From positions 490-37,167 of the forward strand of contig JAGQJA010000106.1 of the NCBI GenBank assembly GCA_020430845.1: a stretch of DNA of 36,678 nt, in the 5' to 3' direction. This document shows, one piece after another, positions 1 through 10,413 of the stretch. Each line of letters begins with the position of its first letter. Positions within the stretch are counted from its first letter, which is position 1. The notes beneath the pieces were generated by a model. The model saw only the letters and a list, made by a program, of their open reading frames with translations. It made no database searches and was not told where the DNA came from. The translations under genes were made by a program, and so were the position numbers. The stretch is from Myxococcales bacterium. GTDB taxonomy: Bacteria; Myxococcota_A; Polyangia; Polyangiales; Polyangiaceae.

Positions 1-1473
1 GAGCACGGCGGCGCCGGCCTCTCCACCACCGCCACCGTGCGGCTCGTGCAAGAGCTCGCGGGCGTCGACCTGTCGCTCGCGATCACGCTCGCCTCGCACC
101 AGTCGATCGGCCTCTCGGCGCTGCTCTACCTGGGCTCGGACGAGCTGAAGGCGCGCTACCTGCCCAAGCTCGCGAGCGGAGAGATGATCGCGGCGTTCGC
201 GCTCAGCGAGGCGGCGGCGGGCAGCGACGCGAGCGGCATCCGTACGCGCGCCGACCGCGACGGCGATCACTACGTGCTCCGCGGCGAGAAGGTGTGGGTC
301 ACGAACGGGAGCCGCGCCGACCTCTTCACCGTGTTCGCCCGGACGTCGCCCGCCGAGGACGGCGCCAAGCCGCGCATCACGGCGTTCCTCGTGGAGCGAG
401 GCCCGGGCGTGACGACGGGCGCCGACGTCGAGACGCTCGGCGTGCGCGGCGCGTCGGTGACCGGCCTCACGCTCGACGGCGTACGCGTCCACGAGTCTCA
501 CGTCATCGGCGAGGTCGGTCGCGGCTTCCGCGTCGCCATGGAGGTGCTCAACCGGGGCAGGCTCGCGTTGGCCGGCTCGTCGATCGGCGCGTCCAAGGAG
601 CTCTTGCGCCTCAGCGTCGAGCGCGTCAAGTCGCGCAAGGCGTTCGGTCGCGCGCTCTCCGAGTTCGCCCTGGTCAAGGACAAGCTGGCCAGCATGGCGG
701 CCGACATCTTCGCCGTCGAGAGCGCGACGTACCTCACCACGGGTCTCGTCGACGGAGAGCCGACCGACTACTCGATCGAGAGCGCCATCTGCAAGGTCGT
801 CAGCTCCGAGGGGCTGTGGCGTGTGGCCAACGAGACGCTGCAGATCGTGGCGGGCACGGGCTACATGCGCGATCAGCCGTACGAGCGCATGCTGCGCGAC
901 GCGCGGCTCAACCTGGTGTTCGCCGGGACGAACGAGATCCTACGGTGCTTCATCGCCCTCAGCGGCATGCAGGAGCCGGGCAAGGACATCCAGGAAGCCT
1001 CTCGTGCGCTCCGAGAGCCGATCAAGGGCTTCGGGCTCCTGAGCGACTTCGCCCTCAAGAAGGCGCGCTCCGCGCTGGGCCGAGACCGCATCTCGAAGGC
1101 CCACGCCACGCTCGCGCGCGAGAGCGTCGTGCTCGAGGACGGCGCCGCGCAGCTCGCGCGCAACGTCGACAAGGTGCTCCGGCGTCACGGCAAGGAGATC
1201 GCCGAGATGCAGTACACGCAGCGGCGGGCGGCCGACGTCGCGATCGACCTCTTCGCGCTCGCCGCGTGCGTCTCACGCACGACGCGCGCCATCGAACGAC
1301 GCGGCGAGGAGGGGGCCCGCCGAGAGATCGAGCTCACGTCGGTGTTCGCCGGCGGCGCCGAGAAGCGCATCGCGTCGAACCTCGCGTCGTTCGACCGCAA
1401 CGACGACGAGCTCCGCAAGGCCGTCGCCGCCAAGGTCTGCGTCGACAAGGGCTACCCGCTCGACGTCATCTGA
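1..1473 (+). CDS. Acyl-CoA dehydrogenase, VLCAD/ACAD9-like (5' end outside window)
   Basis: The reading frame is open from the first base, so the N-terminus lies upstream; the GTG at 37 is probably internal. Family features visible are the FAD-binding segment with AFALSEAAAGSD and KVWVTNGS, the helical segment with RKAFGRALSEF, and GTGYMRDQPYERMLRDARL. About 170 residues follow the catalytic fold, a C-terminal extension found in the membrane-associated VLCAD/ACAD9 branch. Family members oxidise acyl-CoA thioesters at C2-C3 in beta-oxidation and pass electrons to ETF. Oddity: the position normally holding the catalytic glutamate (FEGTNEIL) reads FAGTNEIL, with Ala at 922-924. The alternative site used by IVD/LCAD (LxxERL) is LNRGRL, with Gly at 556-558. 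Family assignment is firm; dehydrogenase activity is doubtful. It converges on the ankyrin gene 16 bp downstream. Confidence 0.9.
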   Translation, partial: EHGGAGLSTTATVRLVQELAGVDLSLAITLASHQSIGLSALLYLGSDELKARYLPKLASGEMIAAFALSEAAAGSDASGIRTRADRDGDHYVLRGEKVWVTNGSRADLFTVFARTSPAEDGAKPRITAFLVERGPGVTTGADVETLGVRGASVTGLTLDGVRVHESHVIGEVGRGFRVAMEVLNRGRLALAGSSIGASKELLRLSVERVKSRKAFGRALSEFALVKDKLASMAADIFAVESATYLTTGLVDGEPTDYSIESAICKVVSSEGLWRVANETLQIVAGTGYMRDQPYERMLRDARLNLVFAGTNEILRCFIALSGMQEPGKDIQEASRALREPIKGFGLLSDFALKKARSALGRDRISKAHATLARESVVLEDGAAQLARNVDKVLRRHGKEIAEMQYTQRRAADVAIDLFALAACVSRTTRAIERRGEEGARREIELTSVFAGGAEKRIASNLASFDRNDDELRKAVAAKVCVDKGYPLDVI

Positions 1474-1489
1474 AGTCCGCGGTCGGGCG

Positions 1490-2539
1490 TCAGCGCACGC
1501 GGAACGACGCGACGCTCTCGCTCGCCTGCCGGCTGCGCGCCTCGTACCCGATCGCCGAGCGGAAGTCGCGGTACGTCATGCAGAGCGTCTTGTCGGGCGC
1601 CGCGTAGATCGCGACGGCAAAGAAGACCCCCGACGCGTCCTCCGACCCGTAGAAGCGCGCCTGCACCGTGTCGCGCGCGCGCACGACGCGCACCTCCGAG
1701 AACGTGCACGATCCCGTCGCCTCCGAGAGCCGCCGCTGCTCCTTGCGGACGGCGTCGGTGAGGCGCTCGCTCTGGTCGTCGTCCTCGCCGACGCGACCGT
1801 CGACGCGCACGTCGATCTGACGCTCACCGGCGAGCTCGAGGTACTCCCACGTGCCGTCGACGAGGCCCTCGGTCCACGCGCCCAGGAGCGACATCTTGAA
1901 GTCGACGTGCTCGAACTTGGTGACCTGCCGCTCGGAGCCGGGCGGCGGACCGATGGTGTCGGCCGCGGAGAGGATCGCGAGCTCGGGCGGCGGCGTACCT
2001 CCGTCGCGCGCGTAGTCCGCGGCCGTGAGCCCCTGGTCGTCGCGCTGCGACCGGTCGGCACCCGCGCGGAGCAAGATGAGCACCGTCTCGACCATGTGCC
2101 CGCGCGCGGCCTGCATCAACGCCGTGGAGCCGTAACGGTTCTTTGCGCGCGGATTCGCGCCCGCCTTGAGCATGAGGATCACGAGCTCCACGAGCCCGTT
2201 GCGCGCGGCGATCATCAAGGCGTCGTTGCCCTCGTCGTTGCACAACGTCGTCGACGCGCCGCGCGCGACCAGCAACTCCACGCAAGAGATGTCGCGCGTC
2301 GTGGCCGCGTAGCTCGTCCCCGCGAGCAGCGCCGTCATCCCGTCGGGGGCGCGATGATCGATGGTCGCGCCGTGATCCAGCAGCGCCGCGACGATCTCGG
2401 TGCGGCCGGTGAACGCCGCGAGCATGAGCGTCGTCACGCCGTCCTCGCGACACCAGTCCGGGTCGGCGCCCTCCTTGATGAGGCGCGCGATGTGATCGGC
2501 GTGACCGAGCTGCGCGTAGAAGAGCAGGTCTTCGGACAT
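1490..2539 (-). CDS. Ankyrin-repeat protein with unassigned C-terminal domain
   Basis: This 349-residue protein opens with about five or six ankyrin repeats (roughly residues 5-190). They carry typical pieces such as TTLMLAAFTGRTEIVAALLDHGA, ALMIAARNGLVELVILMLKAGA and ALMQAARGHMVETVLILLRAGA. The C-terminal 130 residues (from about 215) form a predicted alpha/beta domain that I do not recognise. It contains WTEGLVDGTWEYLEL and ends in a strand-rich segment with MTYRDFRSAIGYE. There is no signal peptide, so it is probably cytoplasmic and scaffolding. The ATG follows the stop of the upstream TPR gene with no gap, which suggests translational coupling as the last gene of the ribF block. Ankyrin repeats are certain; function is unknown. 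Confidence 0.88.
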   Translation of the reverse strand: MSEDLLFYAQLGHADHIARLIKEGADPDWCREDGVTTLMLAAFTGRTEIVAALLDHGATIDHRAPDGMTALLAGTSYAATTRDISCVELLVARGASTTLCNDEGNDALMIAARNGLVELVILMLKAGANPRAKNRYGSTALMQAARGHMVETVLILLRAGADRSQRDDQGLTAADYARDGGTPPPELAILSAADTIGPPPGSERQVTKFEHVDFKMSLLGAWTEGLVDGTWEYLELAGERQIDVRVDGRVGEDDDQSERLTDAVRKEQRRLSEATGSCTFSEVRVVRARDTVQARFYGSEDASGVFFAVAIYAAPDKTLCMTYRDFRSAIGYEARSRQASESVASFRVR

Positions 2540-3658
2540 CTACGTGGACCGCTGCTGCGCCGACGGACCGCGGGCGAGCCCGCGCGGCGTCCAGCGGACC
2601 TCCTCTTGGCGCCCCGCGCGCAGCTCGAGCCACGGCGCGTGGGCGATCGACGCGAACTCGCCGTCGACGATCGCTCCCACCGCCACGCGGAACGAGGCCG
2701 CGCCCTTCGCGTCGAGGCGCAGCTCACCCTCGGGCGCCTCGAGCGCCACGTCGTGCACCTCGCGCATCGGGCCGTCCCACCCGGCGAAGACGTGCACCGC
2801 GCGGAGCGTGAGCCCCGAGATCTCGTGCCGCTCGGCGAGGAACACGAGGGTCTCGGGCGCCACGCGAAAGCGCACGTCCCACGCGCCGTCGCCGACGGGA
2901 CGCGCCTCGCAGAGGTCGGGCTGGGGTGCCGCGCGAGGTGGCTCGGGTGAGGCGTGGGGCGCGGGCTCGGGCGCGGACGGTTCGACCTCGGCGGGTCGCG
3001 GCTCGCGCGCGGGGCCGGCGCCCGTGGGGGCACGCGCGTCGACGGTCTCGGGTGTGGCGGGCTCGTCGACGTCACGCCCCAAGAAACGTGCGAGCTCGAG
3101 GTCGAGCGCCGACGGCTCTCGGACCGACGCCGGCTCGTGGGGCAGCTCGTCGAGCGACGACTCGCTCGGCTCGTCGAACCCTTCGGGCTCGGGCGGCAGA
3201 GGCTCGCGCGGCGACACGTAGTCCTTGTCGGTGAGCTGCGTGTAGAGCACACGCGCAGCGACGTGCTCCGGCTCGCGCTCGAGCACCTGCTCCAGGGTCT
3301 CGATGGCGCGATCGCGGTGCCCCTGCGCCGCGTAGATCTCCGCGAGCGTCATCGTGGGCAGCGCGGCGGGCGCGCGTGGGGGCTCGCCGCCCGGCGCGTC
3401 CTCGCCCAGGCTCCGGATACGATCGGCCGCGTCGGGCAAGTGGAGCCCGCGCTCGACCACGCTCGCGAGCAGGTCGCGCGCGAGACCGAAGAACCCTCGC
3501 GCGCGCCGGGCGGCCGGCGTGGTGCGACCGTGCGCGCGCATGAGGAGCTCGTCGATGATCTCCGGACGCGTCAACGTGCGCGCGCGCGCGACCCCCGCCT
3601 CTTCTGCGCGAGCCACGAGCCGCTCGCGATCCAACCCCTCGAGCTCCGCCCTGTTCAC
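2540..3658 (-). CDS. Multidomain protein: Rho_N/SAP-like motif, TPR, Pro-rich linker, DUF4912-like C-terminus
   Basis: A 372-residue protein starting at a GTG that overlaps the ribF stop (GTGA). Residues 1-45 (LEGLDRERLVARAEEAGV...TRPEIIDELL) look like the helix-extended-helix of Rho N-terminal or SAP motifs. Residues near 100-150 hold a TPR-like pair (MTLAEIYAAQGHRDRAIETLEQVLEREPEHVAA). A long acidic and Pro/Ala-rich linker follows (about 155-245). The last 110 residues form a beta-rich domain (WDVRFRVAPETLVFLAERHEI, then HAPWLELRAG) that resembles DUF4912 proteins, which often carry a Rho_N-type N-terminus; this is similarity by eye only. No signal peptide is seen. The role is unknown. Position between ribF and the ankyrin gene suggests co-expression rather than a role in flavin synthesis. 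Confidence 0.82.
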   Translation of the reverse strand: MNRAELEGLDRERLVARAEEAGVARARTLTRPEIIDELLMRAHGRTTPAARRARGFFGLARDLLASVVERGLHLPDAADRIRSLGEDAPGGEPPRAPAALPTMTLAEIYAAQGHRDRAIETLEQVLEREPEHVAARVLYTQLTDKDYVSPREPLPPEPEGFDEPSESSLDELPHEPASVREPSALDLELARFLGRDVDEPATPETVDARAPTGAGPAREPRPAEVEPSAPEPAPHASPEPPRAAPQPDLCEARPVGDGAWDVRFRVAPETLVFLAERHEISGLTLRAVHVFAGWDGPMREVHDVALEAPEGELRLDAKGAASFRVAVGAIVDGEFASIAHAPWLELRAGRQEEVRWTPRGLARGPSAQQRST

Positions 3659-4581
3659 TCGATCTTGTTAGCACCGAATGCGGCGACGGAGGAGGGCGAG
3701 GCGGCGAGGGCCTGGCGGGCGTCCTGGGCGTCTTGGGCGATCTGCGCCTTGAGCGCGTCGAGGCCCCCGAAGCGCCGCTCGGGGCGCAGGTGCGCCACGA
3801 GCCCGACGCGAACGCGCGCGCCGTACAGATCGACGTCGACGTCGAACAGGTGCGCCTCGACCCGCAGCTTGGCGCCGTCGACCGTGGGTCGCACGCCCAC
3901 GTTGAGCACGCCCGTCCACCGCTCCCCCTGGGGACCGGCCGCGACGACCGCGTAGACGCCGTGGAGTGGGAGCGCCTCGACCACGCCGTCGAGGTTGGCC
4001 GTGGGGAAGCCGAGCGTGCGCCCGAGGTGGTCGCCGTGCACGACCGTCCCCGACAGCTCGTGCAGACGGCCGAGGACCCGCGCGGCCTCGACCACGTCAC
4101 CACGCGCCACGGCCTGCCGCACGCGCGTGCTCGAGAACGGCCCGTCGTCGTCGCCCGCGACCTCCGCCGCGCATGCGACGAAACCGAGCTCGGCGCCGAG
4201 CGCCTCGAGCCGCGAAAAATCTCCCGCGCGCTTCGCGCCGAACCGAAACCCCTCGCCCACCACCACCGCCCGCGCGTGGAGCCTCGCCGACAGCAGCTCC
4301 CGCGCAAAGCGCTCCGGCGTGAACGCCGCGAGCTCGGTGGTGAAGGGCTCGACGACGACCTCGTCGGCGCCGTGGGCCAGGAGCAGCTCGACCCGACGCT
4401 CGAGCGTCGAGAGCTGAGGCGGCGGTGTGCGCCCCAGCACGCGCGTCGGGTGCGGATCGAAGGTGAGCGCGACCACCTTGTGCGCGCTCGGACCGGCGAG
4501 CCGCCGAGCCTGCGCGAGCACGGCGCGGTGCCCTCGGTGCACGCCGTCGAAGTTGCCGATCGCGACGACCGCGCCGCTCAT
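3655..4581 (-). CDS. ribF: Bifunctional riboflavin kinase / FAD synthetase RibF
   Basis: RibF phosphorylates riboflavin to FMN and adenylates FMN to FAD in the cytoplasm. The 308-residue product has the usual length. The N-terminal adenylyltransferase half has GNFDGVHRGHR (residues 9-19), the HxGH-like nucleotide-binding motif, and then LTFDPHPTRVL. The C-terminal flavokinase half has GTVVHGDHLGRTLGFPTANL. I place the start at the ATG at 4581-4579, just before GAVVAIGNFDG. The open frame runs 56 codons further upstream, but that part is a shadow of the preceding lipoprotein gene. The ATG overlaps that gene's stop (ATGA), and its own stop overlaps the next GTG. A separate riboflavin gene, ribA, lies at 12743, about 8 kb away. 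Confidence 0.96.
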   Translation of the reverse strand: MSGAVVAIGNFDGVHRGHRAVLAQARRLAGPSAHKVVALTFDPHPTRVLGRTPPPQLSTLERRVELLLAHGADEVVVEPFTTELAAFTPERFARELLSARLHARAVVVGEGFRFGAKRAGDFSRLEALGAELGFVACAAEVAGDDDGPFSSTRVRQAVARGDVVEAARVLGRLHELSGTVVHGDHLGRTLGFPTANLDGVVEALPLHGVYAVVAAGPQGERWTGVLNVGVRPTVDGAKLRVEAHLFDVDVDLYGARVRVGLVAHLRPERRFGGLDALKAQIAQDAQDARQALAASPSSVAAFGANKIE

Positions 4582-6263
4582 GGGTCCAGCTTCAAGCACT
4601 CGACGGGCACGCCGCGCTCGCCTTCCGGGCGCTCCTCGTTGTCGAGGCTGCGACAGTACGCGGCGCCCTCGGTCGTCGACGGGGGCACGATCTCGAGCAC
4701 GGCGCGCGTGCCCTGTGAGAGCAGCACCGGCCTCGCCTTGTTGGTGCACGTGCCCGCGCTGCTCGTCCCCTGCGAGAGCGCGACGCCCCCCTCGAGCGCG
4801 CCGCAGCTGCCCATCTCGTTGGGCACCGTCCAGGCCTGCCCCGTCGAATACACGAGTGAAATCGAATACCTACCGAGCGGCAAACACCCCTTCTTCACCT
4901 CGCGCACGCCGGGCTGCTTCGCGAGCGCCTGCGGGTCGAACAGGGGCTTCTCTCCCACCTCGCTCGCGTCGGCGCTCCGCGCGGTGAAGTGCGGCGTCAC
5001 CAGCACGCCGCCCTTGGCGACATCGCGCGGGTCGAGGCAGAGCACGGCGGGGCGCGCGAGCACGGTCACGTGGTCCTTGAGCGCGCTGACGGTCGGGGCG
5101 CGCGGCACGGCGGCGACGGTCGAGCGCAGGAGGCTGTCGTCGAAGAGCGTGATGCCCTGGACCACCACGAGCGGCGCTTGCCCGCGCGAGCCCTGCACCA
5201 CGAGCCCTTGCGGGTCGACGCGGCGGTTCGGATCGTCGATCAGCTTGGCGAACCCTGCCTGCGGCCAGAGCGCCGCGACGAGCGGGTTGTCGGGGAGCGG
5301 CCCGCCGCGAGAAAAGACGTAGATGCCCCCCTTGCCCGTCGGCGGCGCGGGCGCGATCTGCAGGCCGAAGGGCTTCGTCGGGTCGGTCGCGGCGTCGAGC
5401 TCCGCCGCCGGTACGCCCCACTTGAGCACGGTCGACACGAAGCTCCGCTGGAACGCCGTGACGGTCTCGGGCGTCACGTTCGCGGGGAACGCGAGGAGCT
5501 GGTGGTCCTGCGTCATCGTGACGATCGGCACCGCGAGAGGATCGCCCCGCGGGTTGGCCGGGGTCGTCGCCGCGTCGGGGCGTTTCTCGGCGCCGTCGGG
5601 GTAGAAGTACGGTCGCGTGAAGGGCAGCTGCGAGCCGATGGTGACCGGGACGTTGTCGGCGACGTAGCCGTTGTCGCCGATGTCGAGGCGACCGTCCTCG
5701 GCCGATCGCGCGAGGCCCACGTCGACCGGCAAGAAGATAGGCTGGTACGAGATGTTGCCCGCGTTCTTGCGCGCGTCCTCGACGTCGACGTAGCCGCCCG
5801 CGATGTCTCCCGCCTCGGGCAGGTTGCGCGACTTGAAGGTGGGCCAGAAGCGGCCGCCACGATCGTAGAAGGCGCGGATGACGTACGAGCCCGCCTCCAT
5901 GGGCGCGACGGTGAACGGCGCGCTCGCGGTCACGGCGGCGCCGCCGGGGCAGTAGAGGTCCGACCCGGTGCTGCGCGGCTCGTTGGTGAAGAGCACGTCG
6001 CCCGGCACCGCGACGAAGTTCACGGCCCCCGACGCGAAGCCCGCGGGCGGCGGCGGGTTGTTCTTGTCGAACACCGTGATGACGGCGTTGCCGACGATGT
6101 GCCCGTCGCGCGAGCAGGGCCGCGGTCCGATGTACGTCACCGTGCCGCGGATGAGCCCCTTGGGCGGGATGACGCGTTTGTCGTCGCCCTGATCGTCGAT
6201 CGGGACGGTACCGCACGCGACGACGAGCAGCGTGAGGACGATGGCGCGGAGGAGAGCGTTCAC
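4578..6263 (-). CDS. Predicted large lipoprotein of unknown function
   Basis: A 561-residue protein with a short signal peptide ending in the lipobox VVAC, so Cys17 is the likely lipidated residue. The mature part is mostly beta-strand, with an early segment (GLIRGTVTYIGPRPC...NAVITVFDKNNPPPPAGF) that looks like a carboxypeptidase-regulatory or surface beta-sandwich domain. Several cysteines (for example in DLYCPGG, AVLCLDPRD, KGCLPLGRY, GSCGAL) suggest disulfides. Start is GTG at 6263; the GAGG ribosome site lies in the TGAGG that includes the TonB receptor stop, only 8 bp upstream. This places it in one transcript with the receptor, so it may be an outer membrane partner or surface lipoprotein. 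That role is inference from context. I do not recognise the family. Confidence 0.88.
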   Translation of the reverse strand: MNALLRAIVLTLLVVACGTVPIDDQGDDKRVIPPKGLIRGTVTYIGPRPCSRDGHIVGNAVITVFDKNNPPPPAGFASGAVNFVAVPGDVLFTNEPRSTGSDLYCPGGAAVTASAPFTVAPMEAGSYVIRAFYDRGGRFWPTFKSRNLPEAGDIAGGYVDVEDARKNAGNISYQPIFLPVDVGLARSAEDGRLDIGDNGYVADNVPVTIGSQLPFTRPYFYPDGAEKRPDAATTPANPRGDPLAVPIVTMTQDHQLLAFPANVTPETVTAFQRSFVSTVLKWGVPAAELDAATDPTKPFGLQIAPAPPTGKGGIYVFSRGGPLPDNPLVAALWPQAGFAKLIDDPNRRVDPQGLVVQGSRGQAPLVVVQGITLFDDSLLRSTVAAVPRAPTVSALKDHVTVLARPAVLCLDPRDVAKGGVLVTPHFTARSADASEVGEKPLFDPQALAKQPGVREVKKGCLPLGRYSISLVYSTGQAWTVPNEMGSCGALEGGVALSQGTSSAGTCTNKARPVLLSQGTRAVLEIVPPSTTEGAAYCRSLDNEERPEGERGVPVECLKLDP

Positions 6264-6271
6264 GGCTTGCC

Positions 6272-8746
6272 TCAGAACCTATAGGTGAACATGCCCATGA
6301 CGCGACGCCCCAGGAGCTGACCGAACGGGTGTTGGCGGTGGCGCACGTCGAGCGCGTTGAACGCGACGACGCTCACCTCCGCCTGGTTGGCGAGGAAACG
6401 ATAGCCCACGCGGGCGTTGAGCAGCGTGTAGGCCGAGAGCGCGAAGCGCTGCTGCTCGATCTGCTGAGCCACCACGTTGGTGACCTGCTCACCCCACACC
6501 TGCGAGCTCACGAAGTGAAAGTCGATCGAGCCGTCGAAGCCGGGCGCGGTACGAAGCTGAACGCCGGCGTTCACCTTGTGCATGCTCGTGCGTTGGTCGG
6601 CCACGAGCCGCGCGACCTCCTCGCTCGTGCACGAGTTGTTGTCCTGCTTGATGAGGTTGAGGCTGTAGTTGCCGTAGACGTCGAGGCCCTTGAGCGGGAA
6701 CGTGCGCACGCCCGCCTCGCCGCCCACCACGTCGTACGCCTGGCACTGGTTGCTGAACCCGCCGAGCGCCACGGGGAAGAGCCCCGTCGCCGGGTCGAGC
6801 CGGCCCACCCCCGCGGCGAAGTCGCCCACGGTGAGCGCGCGCGGCTGCGCGAGCTGGATGAGGTTCGAGACGCGGTTGTAGTAGGCGGCCGTGTCGAGGA
6901 CGAAGAAGTCGCTCTCTTGGTTGAGGTAGCCGAGCTCGGCGCTGAGGATTCGCTCGGCGTCGACGCGGAAGTCGGGATCCTCGGTGCGCACCGACTCGCT
7001 GAGCTGCGCGGTGCCCGTCACCGGCAGCTGCACCGGCAGCCGCAGGTACGACTCGAGGAACGTGGGCTTGCGGAAGGCCGTCGCGACGCTCGCCCGGATC
7101 GTCGACTGCTTGGTGGGGTGCACCAGCACGGCGCCGCGCGGCGACTGCTGGAAGCGCTGGAGGTACGGCACCCAGTCGATGCGGTAGTCGGCGACGATGG
7201 CGAACGGCTTCGCGACGCGGAGCTCGTCGTGGATGAAGAGGCCGAAGTGGTTCTCGACGCGGCGCCGGTCGAGGAACGTCCAGCTCACGTCCTTGTACCG
7301 GTACGCGCCGCCGATACGGAAGTCGTTCGAGAGGCTCGCGCTGAGCTCCGTCTGCGCGCGGTAGACGACCTCGGCGTCGACCACGTTCTGCTCGGCGCGG
7401 CCGGGCTGGAGCGACTGCCCCACGTACACGGCGTTGAGCGTGTTGTCGGCGCGCAGGCGGTTCCAGAACACGCGCGCGAGGAAGCCGCCGCCCTCGAAGT
7501 ACGTGGTGAGGTCGGTCGACGCGAACCGCGGGAGCACGATGTCGTTCAGGAGCCCGACGCCGAGCACCTCGAGCGCGCCTTGCGAGAGCCCGCCGCCCAC
7601 ACCGAGCGTGCCGATCTTGCCGATCTTGCGCGTGGCGCGCGCGTCGATGCGCGTCGTGCGACCCGACTCGACCTGATCGCCCACGCCCGTGACGAGGTCC
7701 GCGCGCCCGTTGGGCACCTCGCGCGACCAGCGCGGCTGGTAGTCGTAACCGGCGGCCACGCGCCACGCGACGTCGCCGTCGCGCCCGGTCGCCCACAGGC
7801 TGCCGTGCGTGGTGGCCTGGCTCCCGTACGCGCCCGTGATGCCGCCGCCGCCCTCGCCGGGCTTCTTGGTGATGATGTTGATGACGCCGCCGAACGCGTC
7901 GGCGCCGTAGAGCGCGGAGCCCGGGCCGCGCACGACCTCGATGCGCGCGATGTCCTCGACGCCGATCGAGAGGGTCTGCCAGAAGGTGGCGCCGAGCAGG
8001 TCGACGTACACGCTCCGTCCGTCGACGAGCACGAGCACCTTGTTCGACAGACGCTGGTTGAAGCCGCGGATGCTCACTTCGGTCTGCGCGCCCGTGGTCT
8101 CCATGATCTCGACGCCTGCGAGGCGCCGCAGCAGCTCGGGGATCTTGACGATGCCCGAGAGCCGGATGTCCTGCTCGGTGATGATCGACGTCGAGTTCGA
8201 CGCCTCGAGCGGCGTCTGCTGCGCGCCCTTCGAGGCCGTGACGACGGTCTCCTCGAACACGTCCTCGGTGCGCGCCTTGCCGAGCTCTTGCGCGGGCGGC
8301 GGCTCGACGGGCTTGTCGGGCGCGGGCTTGTCGGGCGTCGGCTTGTCGGCGGCCTCTTTGGCGGCCCGCTGCCGGCGAATGCGCGCCTCGAGGTTCTTGA
8401 CGATCTGCGCGACCTCGTCTTTGTCGGCCGGGTTGCCGTCGAGGTACTTGCGAAAGTACGTCACGGCCTGCTCGAGGTTGCCCGACTCGGCGTGCGCGCG
8501 CGCGATGTTGTAGAGGACGTTGGGGTGCGGGAGGATCTCGTACGCCTCGTTGAGCTCGGCGATGCCCTCCTCGTAGCGACCCTGACCGATCGCCTCCATC
8601 CCCTTCTTGAAGTGCCCGCGCGCCTCGGTGCGGGCGTCGGCGCTCGCCGAAGGCGACGCGAGCACGACGGCCGACGCGAGCGCCACCGCCGTCCACGCGC
8701 GCAGGACCGCCGCCTTCGCCGTCCTTCCGCCGAGCATGCCGCGCAT
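6272..8746 (-). CDS. TonB-dependent receptor with N-terminal TPR domain
   Basis: An 824-residue outer membrane transporter. Residues 1-36 are a signal peptide (cleavage near SASA/DA). Residues 38-125 form TPR-like helices (HFKKGMEAIGQGRYEEGIAELNEAY; NIARAHAESGNLEQAVTYFRKYL). A Lys/Pro-rich linker with repeated DKP units precedes the plug domain, which starts around EETVVTASKGAQQTPLEA and contains GVEIMETTGAQTEVSIRGF, VLVLVDGRSVY and ARIEVVRGPGSALYGADAFGGVINI. The beta barrel fills the rest and ends in YRF, the aromatic C-terminus expected for BAM-inserted porins. The substrate cannot be told from sequence. No clear ribosome site precedes the ATG at 8746; a second ATG lies 9 bases in. The upstream kinase ends 53 bp away and a lipoprotein follows 8 bp downstream. 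Confidence 0.94.
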   Translation of the reverse strand: MRGMLGGRTAKAAVLRAWTAVALASAVVLASPSASADARTEARGHFKKGMEAIGQGRYEEGIAELNEAYEILPHPNVLYNIARAHAESGNLEQAVTYFRKYLDGNPADKDEVAQIVKNLEARIRRQRAAKEAADKPTPDKPAPDKPVEPPPAQELGKARTEDVFEETVVTASKGAQQTPLEASNSTSIITEQDIRLSGIVKIPELLRRLAGVEIMETTGAQTEVSIRGFNQRLSNKVLVLVDGRSVYVDLLGATFWQTLSIGVEDIARIEVVRGPGSALYGADAFGGVINIITKKPGEGGGGITGAYGSQATTHGSLWATGRDGDVAWRVAAGYDYQPRWSREVPNGRADLVTGVGDQVESGRTTRIDARATRKIGKIGTLGVGGGLSQGALEVLGVGLLNDIVLPRFASTDLTTYFEGGGFLARVFWNRLRADNTLNAVYVGQSLQPGRAEQNVVDAEVVYRAQTELSASLSNDFRIGGAYRYKDVSWTFLDRRRVENHFGLFIHDELRVAKPFAIVADYRIDWVPYLQRFQQSPRGAVLVHPTKQSTIRASVATAFRKPTFLESYLRLPVQLPVTGTAQLSESVRTEDPDFRVDAERILSAELGYLNQESDFFVLDTAAYYNRVSNLIQLAQPRALTVGDFAAGVGRLDPATGLFPVALGGFSNQCQAYDVVGGEAGVRTFPLKGLDVYGNYSLNLIKQDNNSCTSEEVARLVADQRTSMHKVNAGVQLRTAPGFDGSIDFHFVSSQVWGEQVTNVVAQQIEQQRFALSAYTLLNARVGYRFLANQAEVSVVAFNALDVRHRQHPFGQLLGRRVMGMFTYRF

Positions 8747-8799
8747 CGCGGCGGGGAGGCTAAAACACGCGGCGCGATTCCGCTACGGTTCCGGCGAGA

Positions 8800-10413
<1,614 letters not shown>

